Assembly (NCBI GenBank): GCA_023405815.1 | Contig: JAEXXM010000082.1 | Location: 15,308-79,307 of the forward strand | Length of the DNA stretch: 64,000 nt | DNA from: Pseudomonadota bacterium | Lineage (GTDB): Bacteria > Pseudomonadota > Alphaproteobacteria > Rhizobiales > Hyphomicrobiaceae | Direction of reading: 5' to 3' | Part shown: positions 44,812 through 54,598 of the stretch, piece after piece | Layout of the letters: the number at the start of each line of letters is the position of its first letter | Position numbering within the stretch: the first letter of the stretch is position 1 | Made by a program: the position numbers and the translations under genes | Notes under the pieces: model-generated | Told to the model about the DNA's origin: nothing | Seen by the model: only the letters and a program-made list of their open reading frames with translations | Database searches by the model: none

Positions 44812-45680
44812 CGAGCAAGGATATTGACAGCGTCACCGGCGTTGAGACGACCGGTCACGTCTGGGACGGCGATCTCAAAGAGCTGAACAAGCCGCTGCCG
44901 CGCTGGTGGCTGTACGTTCTCTACGCCACCATCATCTGGGCGATCGGGTACTGGATCGTCTACCCAACGTGGCCGCTATTGAACGGCGAGTACACCAAGG
45001 GCGTCTTGGACTACAGCCAGCGTGGCGAGGTCACCCAAGAGGTCGCTGCCGCCAAGGCGGCGCAGGCGAAGTACTTCGAGCAGATCGCGGCGACGCCGGT
45101 CGGCGAGATCGAGAAGAACCAGGAGCTGCTGCCGTTCGTCATGGCCGGCGGCGCAGCGGTGTTCGGCGACAACTGCGGTCCTTGCCACGGCAAGGGCGGC
45201 GGAGGCGCGATTGGTTACCCGAACCTCAACGACGACGATTGGCTGTGGGGCGGCACGCCAGAGGCGATCGAGCGCACGATTCAATTCGGCATCCGCTCGG
45301 GTCATGCCGAGGCCCGCGACATGGCGATGCCCCGCTTCGGTCTTGACGGTATCTTGAAGCCCGCCGAAATATCAGATGCAGCGCAATTCGTGCTGTCGCT
45401 TTCCGGTAAGTCGAACGATCCGGCGGCGGCCGAGCGCGGCAAGAAGATCTTCGCCGACAACTGCGCCGCGTGTCACGGCGAAGAGGGCAAGGGCAACCCA
45501 GAAATGGGTGCACCCAACCTGACGGATGGCATCTGGCTCTATGGCGGCAAGCTGGCCGACATCGAGAAGACGATCGAGACCGGAAGGGGCGGCGTCATGC
45601 CATACTGGACCGGACGCCTCGATCCCGTAACGATCAAGATGCTGGCCGCATACGTGCACTCGTTGGGTGGCGGCAAGTAG
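44808..45680 (+). CDS. ccoP: CcoP, cbb3 oxidase dihaem cytochrome c subunit
   Basis: A 290-residue subunit. After a cytoplasmic N-terminus and one membrane helix (LYVLYATIIWAIGYWIVYP), two cytochrome c domains follow with haem motifs CGPCHGK and CAACHGE and Met ligands in AMPRFG and VMPYWTG. It accepts electrons from cytochrome bc1 or soluble cytochrome c. Translation is coupled to ccoQ. Confidence 0.94.
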   Translation: MTSKDIDSVTGVETTGHVWDGDLKELNKPLPRWWLYVLYATIIWAIGYWIVYPTWPLLNGEYTKGVLDYSQRGEVTQEVAAAKAAQAKYFEQIAATPVGEIEKNQELLPFVMAGGAAVFGDNCGPCHGKGGGGAIGYPNLNDDDWLWGGTPEAIERTIQFGIRSGHAEARDMAMPRFGLDGILKPAEISDAAQFVLSLSGKSNDPAAAERGKKIFADNCAACHGEEGKGNPEMGAPNLTDGIWLYGGKLADIEKTIETGRGGVMPYWTGRLDPVTIKMLAAYVHSLGGGK

Positions 45681-45705
45681 GATCCCTCACTGGCGAGATT
45701 CGCCT

Positions 45706-47157
45706 ATGAACATGATGAATCGAACGAGCGACATCGCCGTATCAGGAGTTAGCGGCTACGCCGGGCGCCAGAAGGTCTACCCGAAGCTGGCGCACGGGAC
45801 GTTCCGCAAGCTCAAATGGGCTGTGATGATCGTTACGCTCGGCATCTACTACCTGCTGCCATGGGTCCGCTGGGATCGCGGACCCAATCTGCCGGACCAG
45901 GCCTTCCTTCTCGATTTTGCCCATCAGCGTCTGTTCTTCGGCCCGATCGAGATATGGGCTCAGGAGCTCTACTACGTCACCGGGCTGCTGATCCTGTCAG
46001 CGCTGGGACTGTTCCTCGTCACGGCGCTCGCCGGCCGCGTATGGTGCGGTTATGCGTGCCCGCAGACGGTGTGGACAGACCTGATGATTGCGGTGGAGCG
46101 CATCTGGCAGGGAGATCGCAACGCACGCATTCGGCTCGACCAGGGCCCGTGGACGTTCGAGAAGATCTGGAAGAAGTCGGGAACGCATCTCACCTGGCTT
46201 CTCATCGGCGTCGCCACCGGTGGCGCGCTGGTCTTCTATTTCCGCGACGCACCTACATTGGCGCGGGAGCTCATCACCGGCGAAGCGCCGACGGTGGCTT
46301 ACGTGTTTCTCGCCATTTTCACCGGCACGACCTATCTGCTCGGCGGCGTGGCGCGGGAGCAGGTCTGCATCTACATGTGCCCCTGGCCGCGCATCCAGGG
46401 GGCCATGTTCGACCTCGACTCGCTGCTCGTATCGTATCGGGACTGGCGCGGTGAGCCGCGCGGCCCGCACAAGAAGGGGCAGAGCTGGGAAGGTCGTGGC
46501 GACTGTGTCGACTGCACGGCGTGCGTGACCGTCTGCCCGATGGGCATCGACATTCGCAACGGCTCGCAGCTCGAATGCATCCAATGTGCGCTTTGCATCG
46601 ACGCTTGCGATGAGATCATGGAGCGTGTCGGACGGCCAAAAGGGCTGATCGCCTATGACACCTTCCGCAATCTCGAAGCGCCGACGCATGATAAGCGAAT
46701 CCCGGTTCGGCTCGTCAGGCCGCGGACACTGATCTATTCCGCATTGATTCTGCTCGTCAGCGGCGTGATGCTCACGGCTTGGCTCTATCGCGCCGAGCTG
46801 GAGGTCAACGTTCTGCACGACCGCAATCCGATGTTCGTGCAGCTTTCCGACGGAAGCTTGCGTAACGGCTACGTCGTGAAGCTGCTCAACAAGGAGCACG
46901 ATGTGCGCCGCTTGCGTCTCGAGCTGTCGGGTCTCGACGGCGCGCGCATGCAGGTGGTCGGGTTCCAGGACGAGAAGCCGGTCATCGACATCGTTCCCGA
47001 CAATCTCAGGGCGTTGAAGGTCTACGTCACGGTGCCGGCGGCACTGCGCGACAAGCTTTCCGGCTCTGCTACGCCGTTCCGCTTTGCGGTGGTCGATGCG
47101 GTAGATGGATCGACGCTATATCACGACGCGACGTTCCGAGGGCCCAATCATGACTGA
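45706..47157 (+). CDS. ccoG: CcoG/FixG, cbb3 oxidase assembly iron-sulfur protein
   Basis: A 483-residue membrane protein with a polyferredoxin region. Membrane helices surround GYACPQTVW and 'CIYMCPWPRIQGAM'. Two [4Fe-4S] motifs follow (CVDCTACVTVCP and CIQCALCIDACD), then a last membrane helix and a periplasmic Ig-like FixG_C domain. CcoG reduces copper(II) for delivery to CuB during oxidase assembly. It is the first gene of the ccoGHIS unit, 25 bp after ccoP. Confidence 0.93.
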   Translation: MNMMNRTSDIAVSGVSGYAGRQKVYPKLAHGTFRKLKWAVMIVTLGIYYLLPWVRWDRGPNLPDQAFLLDFAHQRLFFGPIEIWAQELYYVTGLLILSALGLFLVTALAGRVWCGYACPQTVWTDLMIAVERIWQGDRNARIRLDQGPWTFEKIWKKSGTHLTWLLIGVATGGALVFYFRDAPTLARELITGEAPTVAYVFLAIFTGTTYLLGGVAREQVCIYMCPWPRIQGAMFDLDSLLVSYRDWRGEPRGPHKKGQSWEGRGDCVDCTACVTVCPMGIDIRNGSQLECIQCALCIDACDEIMERVGRPKGLIAYDTFRNLEAPTHDKRIPVRLVRPRTLIYSALILLVSGVMLTAWLYRAELEVNVLHDRNPMFVQLSDGSLRNGYVVKLLNKEHDVRRLRLELSGLDGARMQVVGFQDEKPVIDIVPDNLRALKVYVTVPAALRDKLSGSATPFRFAVVDAVDGSTLYHDATFRGPNHD

Positions 47158-47656
47158 AGCCAATGGTGCACCCAAGAAGGGCATTCGCGGCCGTCACGTC
47201 CTGATGATACTCGTCGGCTTCTTCGCCACGGTCGCTGCCGTCGACGGCTTCATGATCTACCGGGCGGTCTCGACGTTCGGCGGCGTCGAGACGCCGGACG
47301 CCTACCGCAAGGGCATCGCCTACAACGAGAGCATCGCCAAGGATGCCCAGCAATCGCTGCTCGGCTGGAAGGACGAGGTCAAGGTCGTCGGCGTGCCCCA
47401 GCGGCTGCAGGTGGCTCTGCGTGACCAGGCTGAGGGCGCCGTTGCCGGCAAACATGTCGTCGCGACTGTCGGGCGCCCTGCCACCGATCGCTACGATCTG
47501 AAGCTTACGCTGGCCGAGACCGCCCCGGGACTCTATGAAGCGGCTCTTCCCGCCGCGGGCGAGGGAGCGTGGATCGTCGATCTCAGCGCTTATGATGGAG
47601 GCAGCTCCGGCGAGCCTGTATACCAGGCGCGGAGGCGCGCATGGATCGGACCTTAA
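47150..47656 (+). CDS. ccoH: CcoH/FixH, cbb3 oxidase assembly protein
   Basis: A 168-residue protein with one N-terminal membrane helix (HVLMILVGFFATVAAVDGF) and a periplasmic domain containing 'YRKGIAYNESI', typical of FixH. The start overlaps the ccoG end by eight bases and its own end overlaps the P-type ATPase start. It is required for stable assembly of the oxidase. Confidence 0.9.
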   Translation: MTEANGAPKKGIRGRHVLMILVGFFATVAAVDGFMIYRAVSTFGGVETPDAYRKGIAYNESIAKDAQQSLLGWKDEVKVVGVPQRLQVALRDQAEGAVAGKHVVATVGRPATDRYDLKLTLAETAPGLYEAALPAAGEGAWIVDLSAYDGGSSGEPVYQARRRAWIGP

Positions 47657-49863
47657 CGCTCACATCGGAACCTGCTCGGCAGGGTGATGCGGACCCCCGG
47701 TTGCCGGCGACGACGACAGTATCTCTCATTATCGAAAACATGCAGTGCGGCACCTGCATGGGTCGTATCGAGCGTGCTCTGAAAGCAACCCCGGGCGTCG
47801 CGTCGGCGCGCGCCAGCCTCACCGCCAAGCGCGTCTCGGTGACGTTCGACAATCGGGCGACAGAGCCGCAGAAGCTCATCGAGGCTCTCGACCGCACCGG
47901 GTACCGCGCGGCCGAGTCGGTCGGCAGTGCAGACGAAAGTGCCGCTGCGCGAGCCGACGACCTTTTGCGACGCCTGGGTGTTGCCGGGTTCGCTGCCGCC
48001 AACGTGATGCTCTTGTCCGTCTCGGTGTGGGCAGGCGTTGCCAGCGACATGGACAAGTCGGCCGCCTCGCTCTTCCATTGGTTGTCGGCGCTCATCGCCA
48101 TGCCGGCGATCGCCTATGCCGGTCAACCGTTCTTCCGCTCGGCGGCGACGGCGCTGCGCGCCGGCCATCTCAACATGGATGTGCCTATCTCGCTCGGCAT
48201 CACGCTGGCGACGGCAATGAGCCTCTATCAGACGATGCGCGGCACCGAGCAGGTGTACTTCGACGCCGCGATCATGCTCACGTTCTTTCTGCTCATCGGC
48301 CGGTATCTCGATGAGAAGGTGCGCGTGCGTGCGCGCGGCGCGGCGGAGAATCTCCTCGGGCTCAAGGCATTGTCGGCCAACGTGATCGGCGAGGACGGCT
48401 CGGTGCGGCGGCTGGCGGCGCGGGCGCTCAGGCCGGGCATGCGCATTCAGGTCGCCGCGGGCGAGCGCATCCCGATCGATGGGCGCGTCCTGAGCGGGAC
48501 GACGCACGTCGATACCAGTCTGATCACGGGCGAAACCGTACCGCGGGCCGCGGTGCAAGGAGATGTCGTGCATGCCGGCACGGTCAACCTTGCCGGGGCG
48601 ATCGTGGTCGAGGCGACGGCCACCGACGACAACACGCTACTGGCCGATATAGCTCGGTTGGTGCAGGCGGCCGAGCAAGGGCGCGGTCACTACGTGCGTC
48701 TCGCCGACCGCGCGGCGCGCAGCTATGCGCCGGCCGTACATATTCTCGGGGCGGCTACGCTGGTCGGCTGGCTGATCGCCGGCGCGGGCTTTGAGCAGTC
48801 GCTGACCTACGCGATTGCAGTGCTCATCATCACCTGTCCGTGCGCGCTGGCGCTGGCTGTGCCCGCTGTCCAGGTGGCAGCAGCCGGGCGCCTCTTCGCG
48901 AAGGGCATCATCGTGAAGGCCGCCGACGGGCTCGAGCGCCTGTCCGAGGTGGATACGGTCGTGTTCGATAAGACGGGTACATTGACGCGAGGCGAGCCAT
49001 CGCTGGCAAACGCTCACGAGATCGACGATGCGACCTTGGCGGCTGCAGCGTCTCTCGCCATCGCCAGTCGCCACCCATACTCGCGCGCGGTCGCGCGCAC
49101 GGCGCGCGAAAGGGGCCTCGCCTTTGCAGTCGCGCATGACGTCGCCGAGCACCCCGGCAGTGGACTTTCGGCCCTTGCCGGGGATGCCGAGCGGCGGCTG
49201 GGATCGGCCGCTTGGGTGGGGCTGGATGCTGCCGGCGCCAAGGATGAGGGGGCGTCGTCGCTGTGGTTTCGCGAGGGTTCGGCTGCGCCCGTTGCCTTGC
49301 GGTTTGAAGATGCCCTGCGCTCCGACGCAGCAGCTGTCATCGGGGAACTCAAGAACAGTGGTTTCCGCGTCTTGTTGCTTTCGGGCGACCGCACCGAGGC
49401 GGTGCGCGCCGCAGCGTATGGGGCCGGCATCGAGAATTGGCTGGCGGAGGTTCGCCCCGACGGAAAGATCCGCGAGCTCGATAGGCTGAAGGCTGGCGGC
49501 TATCGCGTGCTGATGGTCGGCGACGGTCTCAACGATGCGCCGGCGTTGGCCGCGGCGCATGCTTCGCTCTCGCCATCGACTGCCGCCGACGTCAGCCAGA
49601 CGGCATCCGATGCCGTCTTCCAGGGAGAGCCTCTCGCTCCCGTCATTGAGGTTCTGAAGGTCGCGCGCGCATCGCAGGGCATGGCGAAGGAGAATTTCGC
49701 TATTGCACTCGCCTACAACGTGGTGTCGGTGCCGCTGGCCATGGCAGGATACGTGACGCCGCTGATCGCCGCTCTCGCGATGTCGCTGTCGTCCATTGCG
49801 GTTACGGCTAATGCACTGAGACTGCGCGGCAGAAAGCTCAGCCTTGGGCGAGGAAAGGCATAA
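47641..49863 (+). CDS. ccoI: CcoI/FixI, copper-translocating P-type ATPase
   Basis: A 740-residue P1B-type ATPase that supplies copper for the CuB centre. An N-terminal heavy-metal domain has MQCGTCMGRIE. Eight membrane helices are present with the ion-site CPC in ITCPCALALAVP. The phosphorylation motif DKTGTLTRGE and the hinge 'VGDGLNDAPAL' are intact. It overlaps ccoH by 16 bases and its TAA shares one base with the ccoS ATG. Confidence 0.94.
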   Translation: MDRTLTLTSEPARQGDADPRLPATTTVSLIIENMQCGTCMGRIERALKATPGVASARASLTAKRVSVTFDNRATEPQKLIEALDRTGYRAAESVGSADESAAARADDLLRRLGVAGFAAANVMLLSVSVWAGVASDMDKSAASLFHWLSALIAMPAIAYAGQPFFRSAATALRAGHLNMDVPISLGITLATAMSLYQTMRGTEQVYFDAAIMLTFFLLIGRYLDEKVRVRARGAAENLLGLKALSANVIGEDGSVRRLAARALRPGMRIQVAAGERIPIDGRVLSGTTHVDTSLITGETVPRAAVQGDVVHAGTVNLAGAIVVEATATDDNTLLADIARLVQAAEQGRGHYVRLADRAARSYAPAVHILGAATLVGWLIAGAGFEQSLTYAIAVLIITCPCALALAVPAVQVAAAGRLFAKGIIVKAADGLERLSEVDTVVFDKTGTLTRGEPSLANAHEIDDATLAAAASLAIASRHPYSRAVARTARERGLAFAVAHDVAEHPGSGLSALAGDAERRLGSAAWVGLDAAGAKDEGASSLWFREGSAAPVALRFEDALRSDAAAVIGELKNSGFRVLLLSGDRTEAVRAAAYGAGIENWLAEVRPDGKIRELDRLKAGGYRVLMVGDGLNDAPALAAAHASLSPSTAADVSQTASDAVFQGEPLAPVIEVLKVARASQGMAKENFAIALAYNVVSVPLAMAGYVTPLIAALAMSLSSIAVTANALRLRGRKLSLGRGKA

Positions 49864-50033
49864 TGAGCTCGCTCGCATGGCTCATTCCCTGCGCATTGGC
49901 ATTGGGGTTATTGGGCCTGGTCGCCTTCCTGTGGGCGCTGCGCTCGGGGCAGTTCGAGGATCTCGAGGGCGCGGGCTGGCGTGCGATCCAGGACGAGGAG
50001 CCGGGGAGCGACGAGCCCGCTAAAGAGGAGTAG
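49863..50033 (+). CDS. ccoS: CcoS/FixS, cbb3 oxidase maturation protein
   Basis: A 56-residue protein beginning MSSLAWLIPCALALG, with one membrane helix, then FLWALRSGQFEDLEG, the invariant CcoS core, and an acidic tail. It is needed for cofactor insertion into the oxidase. It overlaps ccoI by one base (TAATG) and closes the cluster. Confidence 0.92.
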   Translation: MSSLAWLIPCALALGLLGLVAFLWALRSGQFEDLEGAGWRAIQDEEPGSDEPAKEE

Positions 50034-50061
50034 GCCGCCTCGCGCGTTCGGGGCAGCTCAA

Positions 50062-50472
50062 TCAGTCGGCGTGCCTGGGGCGGCTGCCGTCGTGGGTCAG
50101 CAGCAAGTCGCATTTCGATTCGAGCAGAACGCGGGAAATGCCGAGCTGCTGCTCCGGGCTCTGGGCGTCGACGATGACGATCGATGCGCCCGACTCCAGC
50201 TCCCGAGTGATCTGCTGGTAGAGTCGCCCGCATCCCATCAGGGACAAGGCCGGCAGACCATCGATATCCTGCGATAGGATAGGCGTCGCGCCCGATAGAA
50301 CATTAACGCTGCCCGGCGAGCTGACGCGCAAGCGCTCGGCGACGCCGTTGGCGCTCGCGGAATCGTTAAATACCCCGATAACCAGACGGGGCCGCGCTTG
50401 GGCCCCATTCTGGCAAGAGGCACAGCAGGCGGAGTGGTTACCATCGCTGTGGTCGTTGGTCACCGGGATCAC
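50062..50472 (-). CDS. Hypothetical protein, 136 aa
   Basis: Not recognised. A small soluble protein with a Cys-rich N-terminus (SACCASCQNG), a beta strand 'RLVIGVFNDSASANGVAERL' (a possible nucleotide- or DUF1269-like start) and a 'SGASIVIVDAQSPEQQLG' strand-helix. It ends 28 bp from the convergent ccoS. The start is uncertain (GTG 50472 or GTG 50463; no ATG). Coding bias agrees with neighbours, but the gene call rests mainly on frame and length. Confidence 0.5.
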   Translation of the reverse strand: MIPVTNDHSDGNHSACCASCQNGAQARPRLVIGVFNDSASANGVAERLRVSSPGSVNVLSGATPILSQDIDGLPALSLMGCGRLYQQITRELESGASIVIVDAQSPEQQLGISRVLLESKCDLLLTHDGSRPRHAD

Positions 50473-50597
50473 CCATAGACGGGAGCCAAAAAATCACCGG
50501 TCAAGGTAGCGTCAAGGCGTCGCCGGGGTTTGACCTCTCTGTGCGCTTGTGTGACAGGATGTAACAGAGAATCCGCAGCCCCATCCGGCCAGCCCCC

Positions 50598-51332
50598 ATG
50601 CCCGCAGCCGACCGGCAGACCATTCTCATCGTCGATGACGAGCCCGAGGTGCGTACGCTTTTGCGTACTGGCTTGGAAAGCGAAGGTTTTTCCGTTCTAG
50701 AGGCCGCTGACGGAGGTCAGGCGACAGCCCTGATCGGGCGGGTCCCCATCAGTCTCGTGACCCTCGACCTGAAGCTGGGGGGCGAGGACGGCCTCAAGGT
50801 GGCGCGCGAGCTGCGCACCGCCAAGAACGTTCCGATCATCATGATCACCGGCAAGGGGGACGCGATCGACCGTGTCGTCGGCCTGGAGCTCGGTGCCGAC
50901 GACTACATCCCGAAGCCATTCCTCATGCGTGAGGTGGTCGCCCGGGTACGGGCCGTGCTGCGCCGGTACATGGGGGCAGCAGTGTCCCCGGGGGCGCCTG
51001 CCGAGTCGGAGGGCGAGCGCTATACGTTCGACGGCTGGGCGGTGGACCTGCTGCGGCGTGAGGTGCGTGATCCGGGCGGCGAACTGCGGGATCTGACAAC
51101 AGCAGAGTTCAACCTGCTGGCGCTATTCCTGCAGAAGCCGGGAAGGGTCCTGTCGCGCGACGAGATCATGGATCTGCTCAAGGGCCACGACTGGACGCCG
51201 ATGGATCGCTCCATCGACGCGCTGGTGGCGCGGCTGCGCAAGAAGCTCGAGCCCGACAGCGAGCGGCCGGCACTCGTAAAGACCGTCCGCGGCGTCGGCT
51301 ACGTCTTCGCCGGGGCGGTGAAGCGGGCCTAG
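50598..51332 (+). CDS. OmpR-family response regulator
   Basis: A 244-residue regulator. The receiver domain has the acidic pair IVDDEP, the phospho-acceptor Asp in VTLDLKLGG, Thr in MITGKG and Lys in IPKPF. The C-terminal winged helix (about 150-240) shows 'DLTTAEFNLLALF', 'LSRDEIMDLLKGHDW' and 'SIDALVARLRKKLE'. Its end overlaps the convergent hybrid kinase gene by four bases. A pairing with that kinase is plausible but unproven. Confidence 0.9.
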   Translation: MPAADRQTILIVDDEPEVRTLLRTGLESEGFSVLEAADGGQATALIGRVPISLVTLDLKLGGEDGLKVARELRTAKNVPIIMITGKGDAIDRVVGLELGADDYIPKPFLMREVVARVRAVLRRYMGAAVSPGAPAESEGERYTFDGWAVDLLRREVRDPGGELRDLTTAEFNLLALFLQKPGRVLSRDEIMDLLKGHDWTPMDRSIDALVARLRKKLEPDSERPALVKTVRGVGYVFAGAVKRA

Positions 51333-52990
51333 CTCTTGTCGCGGCTCAGGGCGTCGCGAAGCGCCAGCGCGAGCTCGGCTCGCTTATAGGGCTTGCGCAG
51401 GATCGGGTTGCCGCCATGGGTGGCTGGGTCGTGGCGGGCCTCCTCCGCGGCATAGCCCGTAGTGAGAACGACCTTCACCTCGGGCGCATGCTCACCCAGC
51501 CAGCGGGCAAGCTCGTAGCCCGATATTCCGCCTGCCATGACTATGTCGGAGAGGACGAGATCGACGTTCTCGCCTTTCTCGATGATGCGGATCGCCGCCG
51601 GACCGCTCTCGGCTTCGAGAGCAACGTAGCCGAGGCCTTCGACGCGCTGCAAGGTCAGCTCCCGGACCTCCGCATTGTCCTCGACGACGAGTACGACCTC
51701 GTTGTTCTCGGACAACGGAACCGGCCCCGACGCCTGCGCAGGCTTGGGGGCCACGGCGGAGTCGGCGCGGGGGAGATAGAGGGCCACCGTTGTGCCCCTT
51801 CCGAGTATGCTCTCTATCGATGCATGGCCTCCGGACTGCTCTGCGAAGCCGTAGACGGTGCTGAGGCCTAGGCCCGTTCCGCGTCCCGGCTCCTTGGTCG
51901 AGAAGAACGGCTCGAAGGCGCGCTCCAGCACTTCGGGTGGCATCCCCTGCCCGGTGTCCGAGACCGAGAGGAGCACGAACTCGCGTCCGCCGCCGTCGAA
52001 GGGAAGGTCGCTGCCGGCGACGTTGCGCGTCTCGACGATGAGGGCTCCGCCATGCGGCATCGCATCGCGTGCGTTGATGGCGAGGTTGAGGATGGCGTTT
52101 TCGACCTCGCTCGCGTCGACCTTTGTCTTCCAGAGATTGCCGGCGAGCATCGTCGTGAGCGTGATTGGCTCGCCGATAGAGCGCTTCAAGATCTCCATGA
52201 GTCCGAGGACCAGCTCGTTGAGATCGAGCACCTGAGGTGACAGGCGCCGCCGGCGGGCGAAGGTGAGGAGGCGCTTGGTAAGTGCTGCTCCCATGTCGGC
52301 AGCGTCGGCCGCGCGTTTGACGAGCGTTCGCGACGCTACCTGATCCGCCGCGTTGCTCAGCAGCTCCAGGTTGCCGGTGATGATCGTCAAGAGGTTGTTG
52401 AAGTCGTGAGCGACGCCACCCGTCAGCTGGCCGAACGCTTCCATGCGCTGCGCCTGGATCAGAGCGGCTTGCGCGGCTTCACGCCGGCCGATTTCAGCCT
52501 CGAGCTCGCGCGTGCGCTCGGCTACGCGCTGCTCGAGCTCGGAATTGGCCTTTGCCAGCTCCGCCTGAGCGCGCTTCCTCTCGGTTACGTCGCGGACCAC
52601 CACCATGAATATGGGGTGACCGTCGATGTCCTGCTTGGCGATGGAGGCTTCGGCGGGGAACTCGGTTCCGTCCTTGCGTCGGGCAAAGATCTCCTGGCGC
52701 TCACCCATGCGCCGCGCGGCAACCGGCGAGTTGGCGAAACTCGCGACGTGGGCGTGGTGCGCGCCGCGAAAGCGTTCGGGTATGAGAACGTCGAGCGGTT
52801 GCCCGATAATCTCGTCCTTGGTGTAGCCGAACATCGACGATGCGCCCTCGTTGAACACCATGATCCGCATCTGGTCGTTGAGCGAGATGATGGCGTCGGC
52901 GGCGATGGCGAGAATGGTCGACATCTGCGACTCGGCGAGCTTGAGCTCGGCCTGCGTATCGGTGGGAGGCGGATCGTTCTTGGTGCTCAT
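51329..52990 (-). CDS. PAS-domain hybrid histidine kinase with C-terminal receiver
   Basis: A 553-residue cytosolic kinase. A PAS domain (about 20-140, 'NEGASSMFGYTKDEIIGQPL') and a short coiled coil lead to a HisKA helix with GGVAHDFNNLL near 195-200. The ATPase domain follows, with 'NLAINARDAMP', 'DTGQGMPPE' and 'GTGLGLSTVYG'. The C-terminal receiver (about 430-550) has phospho-acceptor Asp in VLSDIVM and Lys in LRKPYKR. No membrane segment is present, so the signal is internal, possibly redox or light through PAS. ATG 52990 is chosen for lack of homology upstream. Confidence 0.9.
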   Translation of the reverse strand: MSTKNDPPPTDTQAELKLAESQMSTILAIAADAIISLNDQMRIMVFNEGASSMFGYTKDEIIGQPLDVLIPERFRGAHHAHVASFANSPVAARRMGERQEIFARRKDGTEFPAEASIAKQDIDGHPIFMVVVRDVTERKRAQAELAKANSELEQRVAERTRELEAEIGRREAAQAALIQAQRMEAFGQLTGGVAHDFNNLLTIITGNLELLSNAADQVASRTLVKRAADAADMGAALTKRLLTFARRRRLSPQVLDLNELVLGLMEILKRSIGEPITLTTMLAGNLWKTKVDASEVENAILNLAINARDAMPHGGALIVETRNVAGSDLPFDGGGREFVLLSVSDTGQGMPPEVLERAFEPFFSTKEPGRGTGLGLSTVYGFAEQSGGHASIESILGRGTTVALYLPRADSAVAPKPAQASGPVPLSENNEVVLVVEDNAEVRELTLQRVEGLGYVALEAESGPAAIRIIEKGENVDLVLSDIVMAGGISGYELARWLGEHAPEVKVVLTTGYAAEEARHDPATHGGNPILRKPYKRAELALALRDALSRDKS

Positions 52991-53136
52991 GGGGCATGCA
53001 TCGGCGGCCGCGATGCTCCAATTGAATGCCAAGGATGCGTTGCGATCAAGTGGTGTTGCCGCGCGGGCTGTGTTGCGCACCGAGTTCGAGTACTACCTTC
53101 GATCAACCCGTTAATCTTTGGCAGCTCAGCATAAGA

Positions 53137-54513
53137 TCAGATGACGTGCTCGCCCAGCTCGTCTGCAGAGAGCGACTGGCGCAAGATCTCCAGCGCTCTT
53201 ATGAGCGTCGGTCGGTTCGGGGCCGCGCCAAGCGCGATGCGGACGCAGTCGGGAGCGTCGTCGCCGGTCGCGAAGGCGTCGGCTGTGACGACGCCAAGCC
53301 CGCGCCTCTGCAAGTGTGCGGCAAATCTGGCGCTGGACCACGGCGCAGGGAGCTCAAGCCAAAGATGGTGGCCCCAGGGGTGTGCCGCGTAAGCGTGTCC
53401 TTCGAGCTCTTTTGCGGCGATGCTCTGACGCGCGGCGGCCTCGGCGGATACGGCCCTAATAATGGCGTGTGCAGTCCCGTCGCGCAGCCAACGGGTGGCG
53501 ACGGCGAGGGCAAGCGGCACGGACATCTGCAGGCTGGCGCGAAGAGCATTGCAGAGTTGCAGGGCTTGGTCGCGCCCGGGAGTGGCGACGAAGGAGATGC
53601 GCAATCCGGGCGTGACGCTCTTAGACAGGCTGGCGGTCAGATACGTGCGCTCGGGAATCAGCGACGCGAGCGGTGTGATGCCGGTGGTGAGAAACGCATA
53701 CGGGTCGTCCTCGATGAGGGTGAGGTCTCGCCTTTTGATGATGCGCGCCAGCTCCTCGCGGCGGCGCTGAGGGATTGTTGCCGTGGTCGGATTGTGCATG
53801 GTCGGCATCAGATAGATGAGACGCACCTCGCCGTGCCTCCGGCACGCACGCGCGAGTGCATCGGGGACGATGCCGTTCGCGTCCATCTCGATGCCGATAA
53901 GCTTCAGACGCAGAGCGGTCGCGGCGGATTTCAGGCCTGGATACGTCAGTGACTCGGTGAAGATGCTCTCGCCGGGCGAGGTGTTAGCGAGCAGAAGCGA
54001 GAACAGTGCCGCTTGCGTTCCGGGGGCTAAAATAAGTCGTTCGGGCGTGACACCGGGTAGGAGGTGCTGCAGCCATTCGGCGGCAATCCCGCGCTCGCTG
54101 CGCGTGCCTCCCGGCTGCTGATAGTTGAGGTGGGCTTCGAGCCTGCCCTCCGTCCGCAACTCGCCAAATGCCTTGGCGAGACGTGCGGAGAGATCCGCTT
54201 CCGCAGGCTGAGGCGGGATGTTCATCGAAAGATCGATGCCGGGCGGGGGTGCATGGCGCGCATGCGCGGGCATGCCAGCCTTGACGAACGTGCCGCGGCC
54301 GACGTGCGCCTCGGTTAGTCCCTGGCGGCGCGCTTCGGTGTAGGCGCGCGTCACGGTGGTGAGGTCGATGCCGAGGGAGGCGGCGAGGGTGCGATGGGTG
54401 GGCAAAGCCTGGCCCTGGTGCAGTCGCCCGGCGGCAATGTCGTCGGCGAGGGCGGTGACGATGCGCAGGTAGAGCGGGCCGCTGCGGTCGCTGATTGTAG
54501 GTATCCAATCCAT
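53137..54513 (-). CDS. MocR-family (GntR plus aminotransferase-like) regulator
   Basis: A 458-residue protein fusing an N-terminal GntR winged helix (about 5-75, 'LPTHRTLAASLGIDLTTVTRAY', residues given as a region) to a fold-type I aminotransferase-like domain. The PLP Lys is in TASLSKSVTPGLR and the Asp contact in EDDPYAFL. MocR regulators use PLP to sense amino compounds and often control a divergent gene, here DUF983 and the EamA exporter. ATG 54513 overlaps one of two TTGTATGG direct repeats. Confidence 0.88.
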   Translation of the reverse strand: MDWIPTISDRSGPLYLRIVTALADDIAAGRLHQGQALPTHRTLAASLGIDLTTVTRAYTEARRQGLTEAHVGRGTFVKAGMPAHARHAPPPGIDLSMNIPPQPAEADLSARLAKAFGELRTEGRLEAHLNYQQPGGTRSERGIAAEWLQHLLPGVTPERLILAPGTQAALFSLLLANTSPGESIFTESLTYPGLKSAATALRLKLIGIEMDANGIVPDALARACRRHGEVRLIYLMPTMHNPTTATIPQRRREELARIIKRRDLTLIEDDPYAFLTTGITPLASLIPERTYLTASLSKSVTPGLRISFVATPGRDQALQLCNALRASLQMSVPLALAVATRWLRDGTAHAIIRAVSAEAAARQSIAAKELEGHAYAAHPWGHHLWLELPAPWSSARFAAHLQRRGLGVVTADAFATGDDAPDCVRIALGAAPNRPTLIRALEILRQSLSADELGEHVI

Positions 54514-54551
54514 ACAAGCGTGGTCACATGGCGCGTTGAGATGCCATACAA
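54510..54551 (-). promoter_or_regulatory. Direct repeats before the MocR gene
   Basis: TTGTATGG occurs twice on the minus strand (54517-54510 and 54551-54544), 34 bp apart centre to centre, one copy covering the MocR start codon. MocR proteins usually bind direct repeats about this far apart. On the plus strand the outer copy includes TACAAT (54547-54552), a possible -10 element for the divergent DUF983 gene. Confidence 0.55.
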
Positions 54552-54598
54552 TATACCCTACGTTTCCCGCGGTGCCAGACCAACCACAACGACGGTGA

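Noticed and set aside
48637..49878. 413-codon minus-strand open frame opposite ccoI
   Set aside because: The P-type ATPase has all motifs intact on the plus strand; the antisense frame has no domain.
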